Assembly: GCA_037178675.1 (NCBI GenBank)
Contig: JAYMGJ010000134.1
Span: forward strand, 25,079-89,078
Length of the DNA stretch: 64,000 nucleotides
From: Scleroderma bovista
Lineage: Eukaryota > Basidiomycota > Agaricomycetes > Boletales > Sclerodermataceae
Direction: 5' to 3'
The translations under genes and the position numbers were made by a program. Shown here piece by piece: positions 53,207 through 64,000 of the stretch. Numbering within the stretch: the first letter of the stretch is position 1; each line of letters opens with the position of its first letter. A model generated the notes under the pieces. That model was given only the letters and a program-made list of their open reading frames with translations. It did no database searches and was not told the origin of the DNA.

Positions 53207-56200
53207 GTTTATAACGACTTTCGTGTGCAGCTAAAGTTGTCCAGATAGTTGAACAGAGAGATGCAAAATAATAAGTTATCGTGTCACTGTGCAGCAGTAG
53301 CTGGACTTGAGTCGTTTAGTAGGAGATTAAGGTGTAATCGTCGACGAGTGTAGGCGGCAGAGATAAGAGATGAGCAGAAGTAGAGAGAAGTATGACGAGG
53401 AGATAGACCAGCCCCGCCAAAGGTGTACGATGTTGGAGGGTCAGAGAGGCAGCGTTGAGAGCTTATGTATCGGTGTCGACTGATAACTTACCCACCGTAA
53501 TCGATACGCATTTCTCCATGCACAGCCTGGACCTGACCGGGATCTATCACCTCACATCATTTTCGACCTCGCGGACTGCCAGCGCCAGATCTTATCGGCT
53601 CGAATTCTTCGGATTTTTGCCTGCGCTCTCCAGAACGACTGGACTCCATTGCACCGCACACCCCGGCGACTTCTGGCATGTCTTCACGTAGAAAGTTGAA
53701 GTCAGGTCTGTGAGCTGAGTGGTGAAAGGATCATCGACAGTGGACATTGTGTGGCTATGCACTCGGTTTCCGATTCCGACATGCGACCGCTGTCACCTGA
53801 TCTCAATTGAACTCTCATGTACACCAACCCATGCAATCTATCATATGGCGACTATCGGAAATTTTTGCACACAGTAGAGTCTACTACACGCTGGCCAAGT
53901 TCTTCAGACCGCAACACGCTCAGCGACGGATGGGCCGATGGGCCAGGACCCGACGTCTGGCTGTGCTCTCTCCCGGCCATCATTCCCTGGCAACAATCCA
54001 TCAGCCAGCGCTAGTCGGTGCTCAACTTGGGTGCACACTGCCTTGAAATCAAGGCTGTGGTGTCTGTCCTCCGCAACTTCGTAAAGGTGGCCTGATGCGG
54101 TCCCTTGATCATCGGATCAGGTCATACTCCGTCGCCGACCAGCCCGCTGCATATGGACACACGTATACCAACCACCCATCTATGTATCCCACAGGCAGTG
54201 CACTGCAGCGGCAGACGAGGGAATCCTTATTGTATAGCATCTAGACCCTTAGGATGAATCTGCACTGCGGCAGTGTTCAATGATCACAAAAGGACATCAA
54301 GCAGTTCATGTAGATCAGCAACCAGTCCAACCTGAGTGCTTGAGCCTCCAACATCGTCATAGGTCCAAGCTGTCATGTCCACCCTTTCTTGATAGACGTG
54401 CAAGGATCAAAAATGATCTACATACAATCGTGTCACTTGAATCTCCCTTAATTGTAGTAATTTTCCTGGGTCCTGAGTGTACGTGTACACCTATGGCTGA
54501 TAGGCGACAAAGAGCGTGAGTATCATCAAAATTGCACCGAGGGACGTAAGCGTGTGCATGATCCAGGGAGTGGTGCATGTGGGTGGGTCCTCGCCTCGGA
54601 GACAACCCTTTCACGATGGATGTTGATTCCTAGGCCCATCATAGAGATAAAACACAGGTCAGGCTTGCACGAGGAAACCTCGAGGATGATGCATTGATGT
54701 TCGACGTCCTTTCGTGCCTGGTGTCAGTCACCCAATACAAAATGGCACAGGGAACTGATCTCAAAAACGCGTTGAGTGGCGACACCCTCTTCATACTAAA
54801 CGCCGCTGCGGCTGTGCATGCCAAAGGAAGGCACATACCGCAATTTAAAATCATATGTCGAGTCGCCGCTTTCCGAGCTGTAAAGAGATGACGTTGTTCA
54901 GCGAAAGAAACCAAGTTCTCATCAAGGGAATGAGACAGTAAAATCTTTTAAACACTATCTCGCATCAATTTCAACCACTGCTTCCAGTACTTCTCCTAGA
55001 AAAAAGGGAGCCAAACCTTTTGAATGTGGATGTGCAGTACCTCCTCTCCGCTGGTCTGTGTGAATTCATAGACAAGGTATGACAGACGCTGCAAATTTCT
55101 AGGGGTGCCGCGACGCAGACACCATAGCCAAAGTAACGTAACGCAGTCCCAGGAGGAAGTTTCGTAGGTTCATCCACAGGGGCATGGGATTGGCAGTGGG
55201 ACTCTTAGTACAGACGGAGTGATCGTACCAGTGATCGCAGTCAAGTTACAGGATCGATGACTTTAAGCTTTGAACGCTGCAATCGGGCTGGTCTCGTGGC
55301 TCTGAGCGACGGGCCTCCAAGTCTGCAGTGATATGTACTTGAGATCTGGGCACGGTTGCAGCTCTTGCTCAAAGTAGGGCGATTCGCGAAGAGAGGAGTG
55401 AAAGGAGACACACCGTCAAGGATGGACAAAGGATATGCTGGGAATTTTTCGAAATCCCTCCTCGGGCCGTGTCGGAGATCTGACGAAGGATGCACATTCC
55501 CTGCAATAACCTCTACAGCCTGCCGTATACTCCCTGCTGCTGCAGACGGGATGAAGGTGCCGTAGTACCAGTAGTCCCACCGAAGCTAAAAAATAATTAA
55601 GAATTTGGGTTCGGGAAGTTCCTGCTACCTTTGAATGGTCTTTGGTCGAGGAGCTGCTCGGGGCGGGAAATGTGAGCGATAGGAAAATGCAACGCACTTC
55701 ATTTTTTATCTTGAGTGAGAAAGTCGAGGTCCAGGCTAATACGTGATTTATTTATGCGAGTTTGTACTTATGTGGCTATATTTGTGACACGTTGTCAGAA
55801 GGCGATCTTTCTAACGGGAGCCTCCATTGTTCCGCTCACCCCTGCAACATGTACACGCCGACATCTCCGGCGTTGACTCTGACTGCCCCGCGGACTTGGG
55901 TGACTCAATTCCGGCTCCACAGGTGCACCGGTGAGTTTTGTACTATCGTGCCCATCCGTGTCGATCAACAAGTCAAATTCAACTGCACCCTCAACTGCAC
56001 GACCCGTGATGCCACCATTATCGACCGAAGGCTAACCTGCACCACCCATGCACGCGCCCACCCCCGTACCACATTCGCAGTCATCCGACTCCAATATTAA
56101 TGTTGATGAGTTCCCTTGCTTATTCGAACTGTATTTCCATCCAGGTGACGCGTTGGACGCGTTCTGGTCGTCGTTCGAGCCTCTCGCACCGCTCCTTGCA

Positions 56201-57216
56201 CACATAGTTAGCTCCACTGGAGTGGTGCGTGCTCTACATCAGGTGTGTCGTCTGATGTACTGATATCCTCATCTTCAATATCGTTGGGCTTCCACATGCG
56301 ACATGCCGCCATGATGATTCGACTTTGCTCAGACCGCAGATTTTTGATCCCAACAACCAAGCCATGCAATTCGATCATGATGGTCATCGCCGTTATATCT
56401 TTGTCCACAAACATGATATCTCCATGTTAGAGTCCATCGATCCTTACACAGAACGATGTAGTACTTATAATAGCGACACCCCCGATACGTTGGCTTGGAC
56501 AGTCGCCCTTTCACTTGACGCAGCATCAAGGCCAAACTATCGTCGGAGCGTTGGATAGCCTGTGCGATTCGCAGCTGCTGCTGATCCGTATTCCCGACTG
56601 TTTGGTGCATACCGCGTTCACCGTCCTGTATTCTGATTGGGTCTCACCAGCGTACGCTTTTGCGTCCACGAAGTTACTACGGGCCAACTTGAATCTCCTC
56701 ACTGTGCTATGTTTGCGGACTGCAAGATCCCGAGTAATCTGGATGCAAGCCTACCTAAATCAACGGCTTGATTTGTGCTGTCCTTTTGGATGCGCTGGTA
56801 TCCGGATTCCGGACTAATTCCGCTCGTCGCACTAAAACATCGCTCTATCTCAGGGGTACGGTGATGTGAACCGTTGAGTATCACATGTCATCCGAGATGC
56901 TATGTTCCGGGTTACCCTTCTGAGTCGGGCTTCCCTGTGAAAGTTAACAACATGGCACCTTTTACAGTGCAAAGAAATAGGGCCAACTGCAACTATGCAC
57001 GTCAGTAACCATTTTTGGTTGGCTCTGGGGCGATGGCAGTCTGAGGGGGGACCTTAGAACAATGGCAACGCCGACGCTTTGTCCTTCATGAAAACACTAC
57101 AGTTCTCTTTTGTCAGTCTTTGTTGCAACCCTTGCGGTCTGGACATTGCGACCCTGGTGGGGATGTCAAAAATAAAGTGCACGTGACTTGGACGCGTAGA
57201 AGGAACGTGCTTGTGA
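53207..57216. other. intergenic stretch upstream of the PKS-NRPS gene
   Basis: 4 kb without a recognisable gene. Only short unlinked frames (for example around 54694-54891 and 56048-56263) with no domain. The PKS-NRPS promoter should lie in 53207-53500; no clear TATA box was seen. Confidence 0.6.
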
Positions 57217-59220
57217 TTGTTTAGTGCTTGGTCTAAGCGTCATATGTTCCGGGCCTCGTGCCCAAGCAGCAAAAGGGGAGCCCTCTTGTTTCTTTCTGTC
57301 GTCTTTCGTCGTGTCCTGGTTCGAGGTAAGTTGTTCGTCGCTGCCGCCGACGCTAAACTTGTTGTATTGATTCCCCACGTTTTCATCGCATGGCCTCAGT
57401 CTCACGGGAGGTTGTGTAGCACGAACGACACGCGGTTCACCACCATCCCTGCAAGACCGGTCCACGCAGGAAGTTCGTTCGTTCGATCTGACAGTATCAG
57501 TCTTGGCTGGTCACAAGCATCTTGCAATCGGAGGCCCATCCTCGCTCATCCGCAGTATCGAGTCAGATCGATCCGCAGTCACATCAGCCTATCCAAGCGC
57601 CACGACTTTCGAACCGGAACCAACACCATAGTCGCAATGGTGACGTCCCCGTCTACTCTGCTTCTTCAGCAGCCCGGCCTATGCCACACCTCTGGCACTC
57701 GGGCAGCTCTGCACGACGCAACGAACACAAGCTTGCCACGTCCCGGGAAACGGAGCATCGGTTACATCCAGTCCTACTCCACGAAACGAGTCGCTTTCCC
57801 TACGTCTTCCGCCCGTGTACACGAGTCCAACTCCCGATGCCGCAAGTTTTCGGCGTCGCCGCCCCGCTTTCCCGTCGCTTATAAAGCCCCGCCAACGGTC
57901 TCAATATCGTTCTCCGCGGCCTGTTCGCAAAACCGAGGATTTGCCGAGGAGTTTGAACTTCCGGATGTACGCAACGTCGTACCGTTCCCGTGTTCGCCAT
58001 TGGGTGGCGACGAGGATATTGAGATGACCGATGGAACACCTGGCTCTCGTCCATCTCCGGTTCCCTGCCTTTCTCCTTCGCCCTCCTCACAGCCACCAGT
58101 TAGGCGCAAGCGCCGCTCGGCATGCTCGTCTACAGTGCCTTCGAGTAGAAGGGACAAGTCTAGCAAAGATCCGAAAGACGGATCGGTGAGGAAGAGGGCA
58201 CGAAAAAGCAAGCGACATGGGGTCGATATGCGGTGGCTCAGTATGATACACCGGAGCATTTTACAGGGGCTCTGTGAGCCCGAACCCACTGTCCCATCGT
58301 GCTCGACGAGCGCATTTGACGGTAGTGGCAACAAGCAGCATCGGCGAACGCGCCACAATACGTTTGAGGCGCAGGATCGGTTACTCGCTGAAAGGATATG
58401 GCAGAGGCTCCTCGATGGCGGAAGTCACTCTGCCGCGATGACTGGTGATCATGAAGGGAGGACGGCAGCGCCGTTGCCCAGTCGGTTGACCCTTTTATCC
58501 TCACCGCCAACACCAATATCGTCAGTGCTCATGCCTTCGCCCATCCTTTCCTCCCATGCACCTGTTGTTGAATGCAGAACGGAGTCTGAGAACATGTCGG
58601 TTACTGTCTCCTCGTCGAACGAGGTTACTGTATTCAAGTTTCCACGACCGCCTTGTCCTGCCGGAAAAGTGCTGTACTGCCCAAAGCCGTCTGCGCCAAT
58701 CGCAGTGCCTCCCTTGCGAAACCCCCACGACGATGTCCAGACATCAGATTGGCCGTCATCACCCAGTGTCCACAAAACACGTCCACCTTCTCCAGAGAAC
58801 ACGCCAACGCTGCTTAGCTCGAAATTCCGACGATCACCCTCTCCACCATTACTCCCATCTACACCGCCTCCGTCTCGGTGTACGACTCCTACCCCACAGA
58901 TACCTACGACGTTGACAATGCCTCAGCTGGTCGCCTCCCTTACCCTCGCCCACCGCGAGCGGAGTGGCTTGAGATCAAGGGGACGAAGCTTGAAGAGCAG
59001 TTCAAATTGTTCGAACAGGAGCATGGGGAAGGACGCGCATTGTACCAAGGAACCTGCTAGTAAGGATAGCGGTGTCTGTGTAGAGGACCGTCATCAGGAG
59101 CGCATCGCGATTCCGCGCGCGCGAGAGTCACAAGCGCCTCTGCAGTGCGCTGATAGACGATCATCGCCGTTGTGCCGCGTCGCATACGCTGAAAACTTGC
59201 AGCTGAGCTGCTCGTGCTAA
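57217..59220 (+). CDS. Ser/Pro/Arg-rich hypothetical nuclear protein
   Basis: A long frame with a likely genuine core at about 57990-58800: EDIEMTDGTPGSRPSPVP, a basic nuclear-localisation-like stretch (VRKRARKSKR) and SP-rich repeats (SPPLLPSTPPPSR). The true start is uncertain; the first ~250 codons look less protein-like, and 57522-57884 in another frame is an alternative first exon. At the 3' end another frame (58840-59060, with PPRAEWLEIKGTKLEEQFKLF) also looks coding, so an unrecognised intron may switch frames. No enzyme domain. Function unknown. Confidence 0.45.
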   Translation: MFSAWSKRHMFRASCPSSKRGALLFLSVVFRRVLVRGKLFVAAADAKLVVLIPHVFIAWPQSHGRLCSTNDTRFTTIPARPVHAGSSFVRSDSISLGWSQASCNRRPILAHPQYRVRSIRSHISLSKRHDFRTGTNTIVAMVTSPSTLLLQQPGLCHTSGTRAALHDATNTSLPRPGKRSIGYIQSYSTKRVAFPTSSARVHESNSRCRKFSASPPRFPVAYKAPPTVSISFSAACSQNRGFAEEFELPDVRNVVPFPCSPLGGDEDIEMTDGTPGSRPSPVPCLSPSPSSQPPVRRKRRSACSSTVPSSRRDKSSKDPKDGSVRKRARKSKRHGVDMRWLSMIHRSILQGLCEPEPTVPSCSTSAFDGSGNKQHRRTRHNTFEAQDRLLAERIWQRLLDGGSHSAAMTGDHEGRTAAPLPSRLTLLSSPPTPISSVLMPSPILSSHAPVVECRTESENMSVTVSSSNEVTVFKFPRPPCPAGKVLYCPKPSAPIAVPPLRNPHDDVQTSDWPSSPSVHKTRPPSPENTPTLLSSKFRRSPSPPLLPSTPPPSRCTTPTPQIPTTLTMPQLVASLTLAHRERSGLRSRGRSLKSSSNCSNRSMGKDAHCTKEPASKDSGVCVEDRHQERIAIPRARESQAPLQCADRRSSPLCRVAYAENLQLSCSC

Positions 59221-59905
59221 ACCGCTTCAAGTTGGTTTCTACGCTGGATTCCCGACGTCCTCCGTCCTCCCCGATAACGCCTTGTGAATGATTATGTCTA
59301 CGACATCATGCAATGAGTCCTTTGACTCCTCTGACTACCCTAATACTTCTGGTATGCTTGGTTGTCTGTCATCACTCCTTACTTCTCCTGGATGAGATGA
59401 TTTAGATACTGTGTATCTTTCTAAAAGTCAAGTAAACCCACGTTCATTGGATACGCTCTCATACTAGTCTGAACCCTTGAGTCGAAATTATATTCCACTG
59501 CACCAAGAATGCGAGCGAGTTTATGGGTGCCAATCAACTTGTGGGCTCCTCCGAGCTGCTGTGGTCCCGTCAAAGGTTCTTACGATTCCCGGTACTGTGT
59601 CAATACCAAAGGTGCCTACAGTTTCTACTCACAAAATTAAATGCGCATGGTTTACAAGGGGTAATCAATGGGCTGTACATACTAGTAAACTGTATGGACA
59701 GAGATGCCCGACACGGACATGTGTGCAAACTTGGTATTCGCACTGAAAGAAAGGGGATTACAGTCACCTGTGACTCCCACGTATACTATACTAATTAGAC
59801 TTGCTATCGTGTGCAGTGTGCCCCTCTAATACTAGAGCGCCGTCGACGACGGCCAACACCTTGTTTACAAAACCAAAGTACTATACACATGTTTAAACCT
59901 ATTCC
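59221..59905. other. spacer before the helicase remnant
   Basis: Nothing recognised beyond short frames. Confidence 0.5.
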
Positions 59906-61124
59906 TTGATGAATATCACCGATCTAAACCAGGCATTTTCTGAGAGTGGAGTAGGCGACACATACCTCATAACAGACCTGGCATCAGAGGCACACCATCT
60001 TGAACCAGCAGCGCCGCACAAGCTCTTGGCAGACCAACGTCGTGCCTACGACATCATCGACCACCATCTGCAACAATTCATTAGTGGCAAGTGTCCCAAG
60101 CCCATGTGAATGATAATACCTGGCGAAGCAGGCGTGGGCAAATATTTCCAAAACAATCCAAACCATCACTGAAAATTTCGTGGCGCAGGGCATGGGCAAC
60201 ACATGAGTCAAGGGCGCATACACCGGCCTGGCCACATCAATAATTGACGGGAAGATGCTACATTCTATAGCCATGATGCCGTTGCGAGGAGGCAAGCAGT
60301 CAGTACAAATGATGAAAGTATTGGATGAGTACTGGAAAGACAATCACTACCTGATTATTGACGAAATCTCCTTGGTGTCTCAAGAGATGTTTGCCAAACT
60401 TTCCAGTATCATCAGCTGTGCTAAAGCTGGAGAAGTCTTGGCATCTGAGGAACCATTCGGAGGGCTCAACGTCATATTAGTAGGCAATTTTCACCAATTT
60501 CCAACCATGGCCACCAAACCATCAGCAGCACTGTATTGCCCTTGCAATCCAGAGAAGGACACGCACAACGACCTATTGGGAAGGAAGTTATACAAACAAT
60601 TCAACACCATTGTGCACCTAAAAACTCAGGTTCGAGTGACACATCCAGAATGGTTGGACCTCTTGCAGCATGTCCACCATGGCAACTGTGATGAAAGACA
60701 CATTGTCATGCTTCGTCAGTTCATTGTAACGCACGATGACTGCCCACCCACCAATTTTACCACCCCTCCATGGAAAGATGTTCTTCTGGTTACCCTGAGG
60801 CATGTGGTCTGAATGAAGTGGAATAGCATGACTGCTAGAACATGCACACAAGCACTTGGCATTACACTCATCATTTGATACTGTGCAGGGATGCCAATTA
60901 ACATTAGAGGAGAAATTCACAGTGGCAGTGAAACCCAAGACAGAACAGGGCAAGAATCATCACAACCGGGTGGGACTTGCCAACAAGGTGGAAGTCATGG
61001 TCGGGATGGAAGTTATGGTGACATTCAACATATCAACTGATTTGGACATTGCCAATGGAGCATGGGGCCACGTAGTCGAAATAGTTCTTGACCCACGAGA
61101 ACAGATTAGCACAATGACAGGCCA

Positions 61125-63573
61125 CATCAGCAAATCCCTTATTTCAGGACAGTGGCTACAGTAATTACCTTAATAGTACAGTATGTGACAGCACTTACAG
61201 CATACGTTGCCACAGGGTCCCAGTTCCATGGGAATACAGCACTGACACAGCACGATCACAGTATGTGTTACATAAGGTAACTTTACAAAATTTCTCTAAG
61301 TCCCATCGCTTACCCCACCCCCACCCCCACTCCACCACCACTGTAATCACACGCATGTCAAACGTTCGCGCACGACGCTGCCACTCCCACACCATCGCAG
61401 TGCAATCGCACTTGCAGGTATGTTTCTTTTTTTCTGTTCTGTATACTAACTATTATTACAGGTCCCTGTGTGCACACCCACACCTGCGTGCACCTACGCC
61501 CGTACGGCACGATCTCCCCCACTGCTTGTATGTTTTTTTTTTGTTTGTTTATGTACTAACTATTATTACCAGCCCATTGCACGACACTCGCCCCGCATAC
61601 ACCACGCAGCCCAGCTGATCAACACCAAGACCACGCCAACTAACAACAAGTGACGACGACGAACTCCAACCACCACCACAACGCGACGACAACACAATGT
61701 TGACCACAACCACACCCACCACAATGCGACAATGCCAACGACACCACCTCCACCACCACAACGTCGACCACCACACCAAACGACGGCGATGATAGCCACC
61801 GCACCCAACGACAGCAACCGCAGCTTCCCACCGACAATGGTGACGACAACTCCTACACCCAACGGCAACGATGACAGCCACCGCGCCCAGCAGCAACAAT
61901 TACCACCACCGTGCGTCGACCACCACCACCACCACTCGTTGACAGCCACCACCACTCGTTGACAGCCACCACCACTCGTTGACAGCCACCACCCCATTAC
62001 CAGCATCAACGACGATGATGGCAACGACCCCAGCACGCACGCATGCACCCTGCGGCATGACCATGACGACGGCCATCACCAACGTAGACGGCGACAACAA
62101 TGGTGACGACCCCAATGCCAGCACGCTCGCTCGCTGCGGTGCGACCACCAGTGTAGATGGCGACGACCTCAGCGCCAGCACGCACGCACTCTGTGGCGTG
62201 ACAATGACGACGATGACAGCCCTACCGCCAGCACGCACGCATGCAGCGATGCGACCACCACCACGACCAGTGTGGCGACGACAACGATGGCCCTACAGGC
62301 TACTGCCAGCACGCACGCACGCAGCGATGCAGCGACCACCACCACGACCATCTCCACTGCACCCAACGGTGACAGACCACGACACCACAACGCCAACCAC
62401 CACCCTCTCCACCGCACCAAACGGTGACAAAGGCAGCCACTACCGCATGGCTCATTGATGGCCACCACCCCATCACCAGCATCAACAACGACGACTCCAG
62501 CCCCAATACGACACAACCACCACCGCCACTGGCGTGACGACGACAACCCAGCGCCAGCACACTGCGACGCAATCACCACCACGACTGGCGACGACCAACA
62601 CGCACGCACACTGCAACATGACCACCACCGCGACCAGCAACAACGACAACGACGACCCTGGGCAGCCAGTGCTGCCGCAGGGACAGACGACGACGACGAC
62701 GATGGCCGCGATCAGGGCAGCCGGTGGGACGGACGACGATGATGATGACGACGATGATGATGACGACGATGGCCTAGACAGCTCCAGGGTCAGACGGCGA
62801 CGACGACGACGATCAGAGCGCCCACAGGGACGGACGACAACGATGACGATGATCTGGGCGGCTGGCACAAGGACGGACGGCGACCACCACCGTATCACCA
62901 GCATAGACGGCGATGGCCCCAGCACCAGCACGCACGCACGCTGCGATGCGACCACCGCCACCACCAGTGTGACGATGATGACCCCAGCGTCAGCACGCAT
63001 GCACGCTGCGATGGAACCACCAGCATCACCAGCATCGGCATGATGCGCACGCACGCTGTGATGCGACCACAACCACCGGCGTCGACGACCCCAGCGCCAG
63101 CACGTGCACACGCTGCGACGCGACAACCACCACCGGCGTCGACGACAATGACAGTGACAACCCCAGCACCAGCACGCGCACTGCGGCGCGACCACCACCA
63201 CAGCCCGAGCACCAGCACCAGCTGTTCACGAACCCTGACCACGACTATCACGCCTCTAGTATTAATTATCATAATATAGGATATGCAATGCAATACAGTT
63301 GGCTACAGTATAATGGCAGTGGGATACAGATAGGTCACAGTGCGACAGTGTGATACAGATCGACGACATGGTGCGACAGCGTGGTACAATGGGCACAGTA
63401 TATGAGTCTATCTATATTAGGTATGGTGTGTACAGGACCTGAGATCGTGTCGCGATCTGTACAGCGCTGTCACAGCGCTGTACAAATGGGGACCCATCTG
63501 TATCACTGTGGGGACTGTAGGTGGCTGTACAGCTCGGCACAGCTCGGCACAGCAACTTATGGTTTTGCTGATG
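61125..63573. mobile_element. CATCAGCAA-ended satellite element (copy B, 2.45 kb)
   Basis: Ends CATCAGCAAATCCCTTAT and (reverse complement) CATCAGCAAAACCATAAG. The 2 bp CA is duplicated (61123-61124, 63574-63575), proven by the restored helicase frame. The left 200 bp matches copy C (24250-24455, inverted). The interior is CAC-rich satellite plus CAGTGTGGTACAG-type repeats near the right end (63290-63560). No transposase. Confidence 0.88.
61620..63240 (+). repeat. CAC/GAC-rich satellite block of copy B
   Basis: CCACCACCA, CAGCACGCACGCA and GACGACGA motifs over 1.6 kb; includes a tandem ACCACTCGTTGACAGCCACC unit (three copies at 61930-61990). Long Thr/Pro-rich frames here are repeat artefacts. 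Confidence 0.9.
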
Positions 63574-64000
63574 CAGGTCTACAAATTGCAATACTCACCC
63601 ACATATATCCTCGTGTGCATGCTCTGAACCAAGGCGCCTGTGCTTGACGGTCTGGAATGTGGAGTTTTTCCTATAACACCACTTAGCAAAACATTCAGTG
63701 TGGTCAGCAGTGGGACCAGCAAGAAAGTCACAGTCACCAGACAAGAGTTACCCATCACTCCTGCATACGCATTCACTGATTACCGCTCCCAAGCACAAAC
63801 TATTGAGCACATCATCGTGGACCTTGCCAGTCAGGGCAAGTTACTGACACCATTTAACACCTATGTCACATTGTTGCGAAGTTGAGGCAGATCCACTGTC
63901 CGCCTTCTCCACAACTTCAACAGGTGTTTGTTTACCCAGCAAAAAAAGTGGTCCAATTTCCACTGGGAGTGACCTTGTTTGTGAACAAGGTGATGTAGTA

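Larger units (their letters stand above)
59906..63885 (+). pseudogene. Helitron-type PIF1-like helicase remnant
   Basis: Walker A (GEAGVGK, 60122-60142), Walker B (YLIIDEISLVS, near 60350-60380), the QFPTM region and late motifs (DLDIANGAWG, TPAYAFTDYRSQAQTIEHI) are those of Helitron PIF1-like helicases. Stops at 60107-60109, 60204-60206, 60810-60812 and 63625-63627, plus frame breaks near 60150 and 60850, make it dead. The gene is split by the element at 61125-63573; removing that and one CA gives GQVYKLQYSPTYILV in frame. No Rep (HUH) domain is present upstream. Frame ends with the stop at 63883-63885. Confidence 0.88.

Noticed and set aside
54694..54891. 65-codon frame with an Ala-rich segment
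   Set aside because: Too short, no domain, no neighbouring exons that extend it.
53207..57216. Tailoring or regulatory gene of a biosynthetic cluster
   Set aside because: None of the short frames upstream of the synthase shows an oxidoreductase, transferase, transporter or zinc-cluster motif.
61549..63279. Several Thr/Pro- or Val-rich open frames of 80-240 codons
   Set aside because: They lie wholly in the CAC-rich satellite of copy B and mirror each other on both strands.

Overview
This window looks like nuclear DNA from a mushroom-forming basidiomycete (Agaricomycotina). The protein genes carry many 45-60 nt GT-AG introns, and the gene content is typical of that group: expanded F-box genes, an XPG/GEN1-like gene, a tyrosine-recombinase-like gene, a copia element, a PIF/Harbinger-type element and a Helitron-type helicase. 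Most of the window is nested mobile DNA. Several insertions can be resolved to the base because removing the insert and one target duplication restores an open reading frame or a paralogous empty site.

Layout. 1-3789: 5' part of a defective Ty1/copia element on the minus strand. 4137-4509, 18327-19860, 22183-22870 and 38527-38710 are four pieces of one ancestral segment, a degraded duplicate of 39481-42000 (spacer, F-box gene, 3' end of the PKS-NRPS gene). Three large insertions split it. (i) A ~13.8 kb element with imperfect terminal inverted repeats (4510-18326) carries a casein-kinase-1 exon fragment, two ~2 kb inverted arms, an XPG/GEN1-like nuclease pseudogene and a tyrosine-recombinase-like pseudogene, the last broken by a 723 bp CACTG-ended MITE. 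(ii) A 2.3 kb CACTG-ended element (19861-22182) lies in the F-box pseudogene. (iii) A 15.66 kb element (22871-38526), with 30 bp perfect terminal inverted repeats and an ATT target duplication, encodes a PIF/Harbinger-type DDE nuclease, its partner protein and a second transposase-like gene. The partner protein gene is in turn split by a 5.66 kb satellite-filled element ending in CATCAGCAA, which contains a solo LTR.

39988-41381: second F-box gene, frameshifted by a 56 bp tandem duplication. 41455-53206: the main intact gene, an 11.75 kb minus-strand gene for a hybrid polyketide synthase-nonribosomal peptide synthetase in the order KS-AT-DH-(degenerate MT)-ER-like-KR-ACP-C-A-T-TE, with about 19 introns. 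No tailoring enzyme or transporter gene is recognisable next to it. 57217-59220: Ser/Pro/Arg-rich hypothetical protein. 59906-63885: Helitron-type PIF1 helicase remnant, split by a second CATCAGCAA-ended element full of CAC-rich satellite.

The mobile genes are mostly dead. Many of their stops are TGA where the family has arginine (CGA), which fits C-to-T decay at CpG. The PKS-NRPS shows no such damage, which suggests it is under selection.
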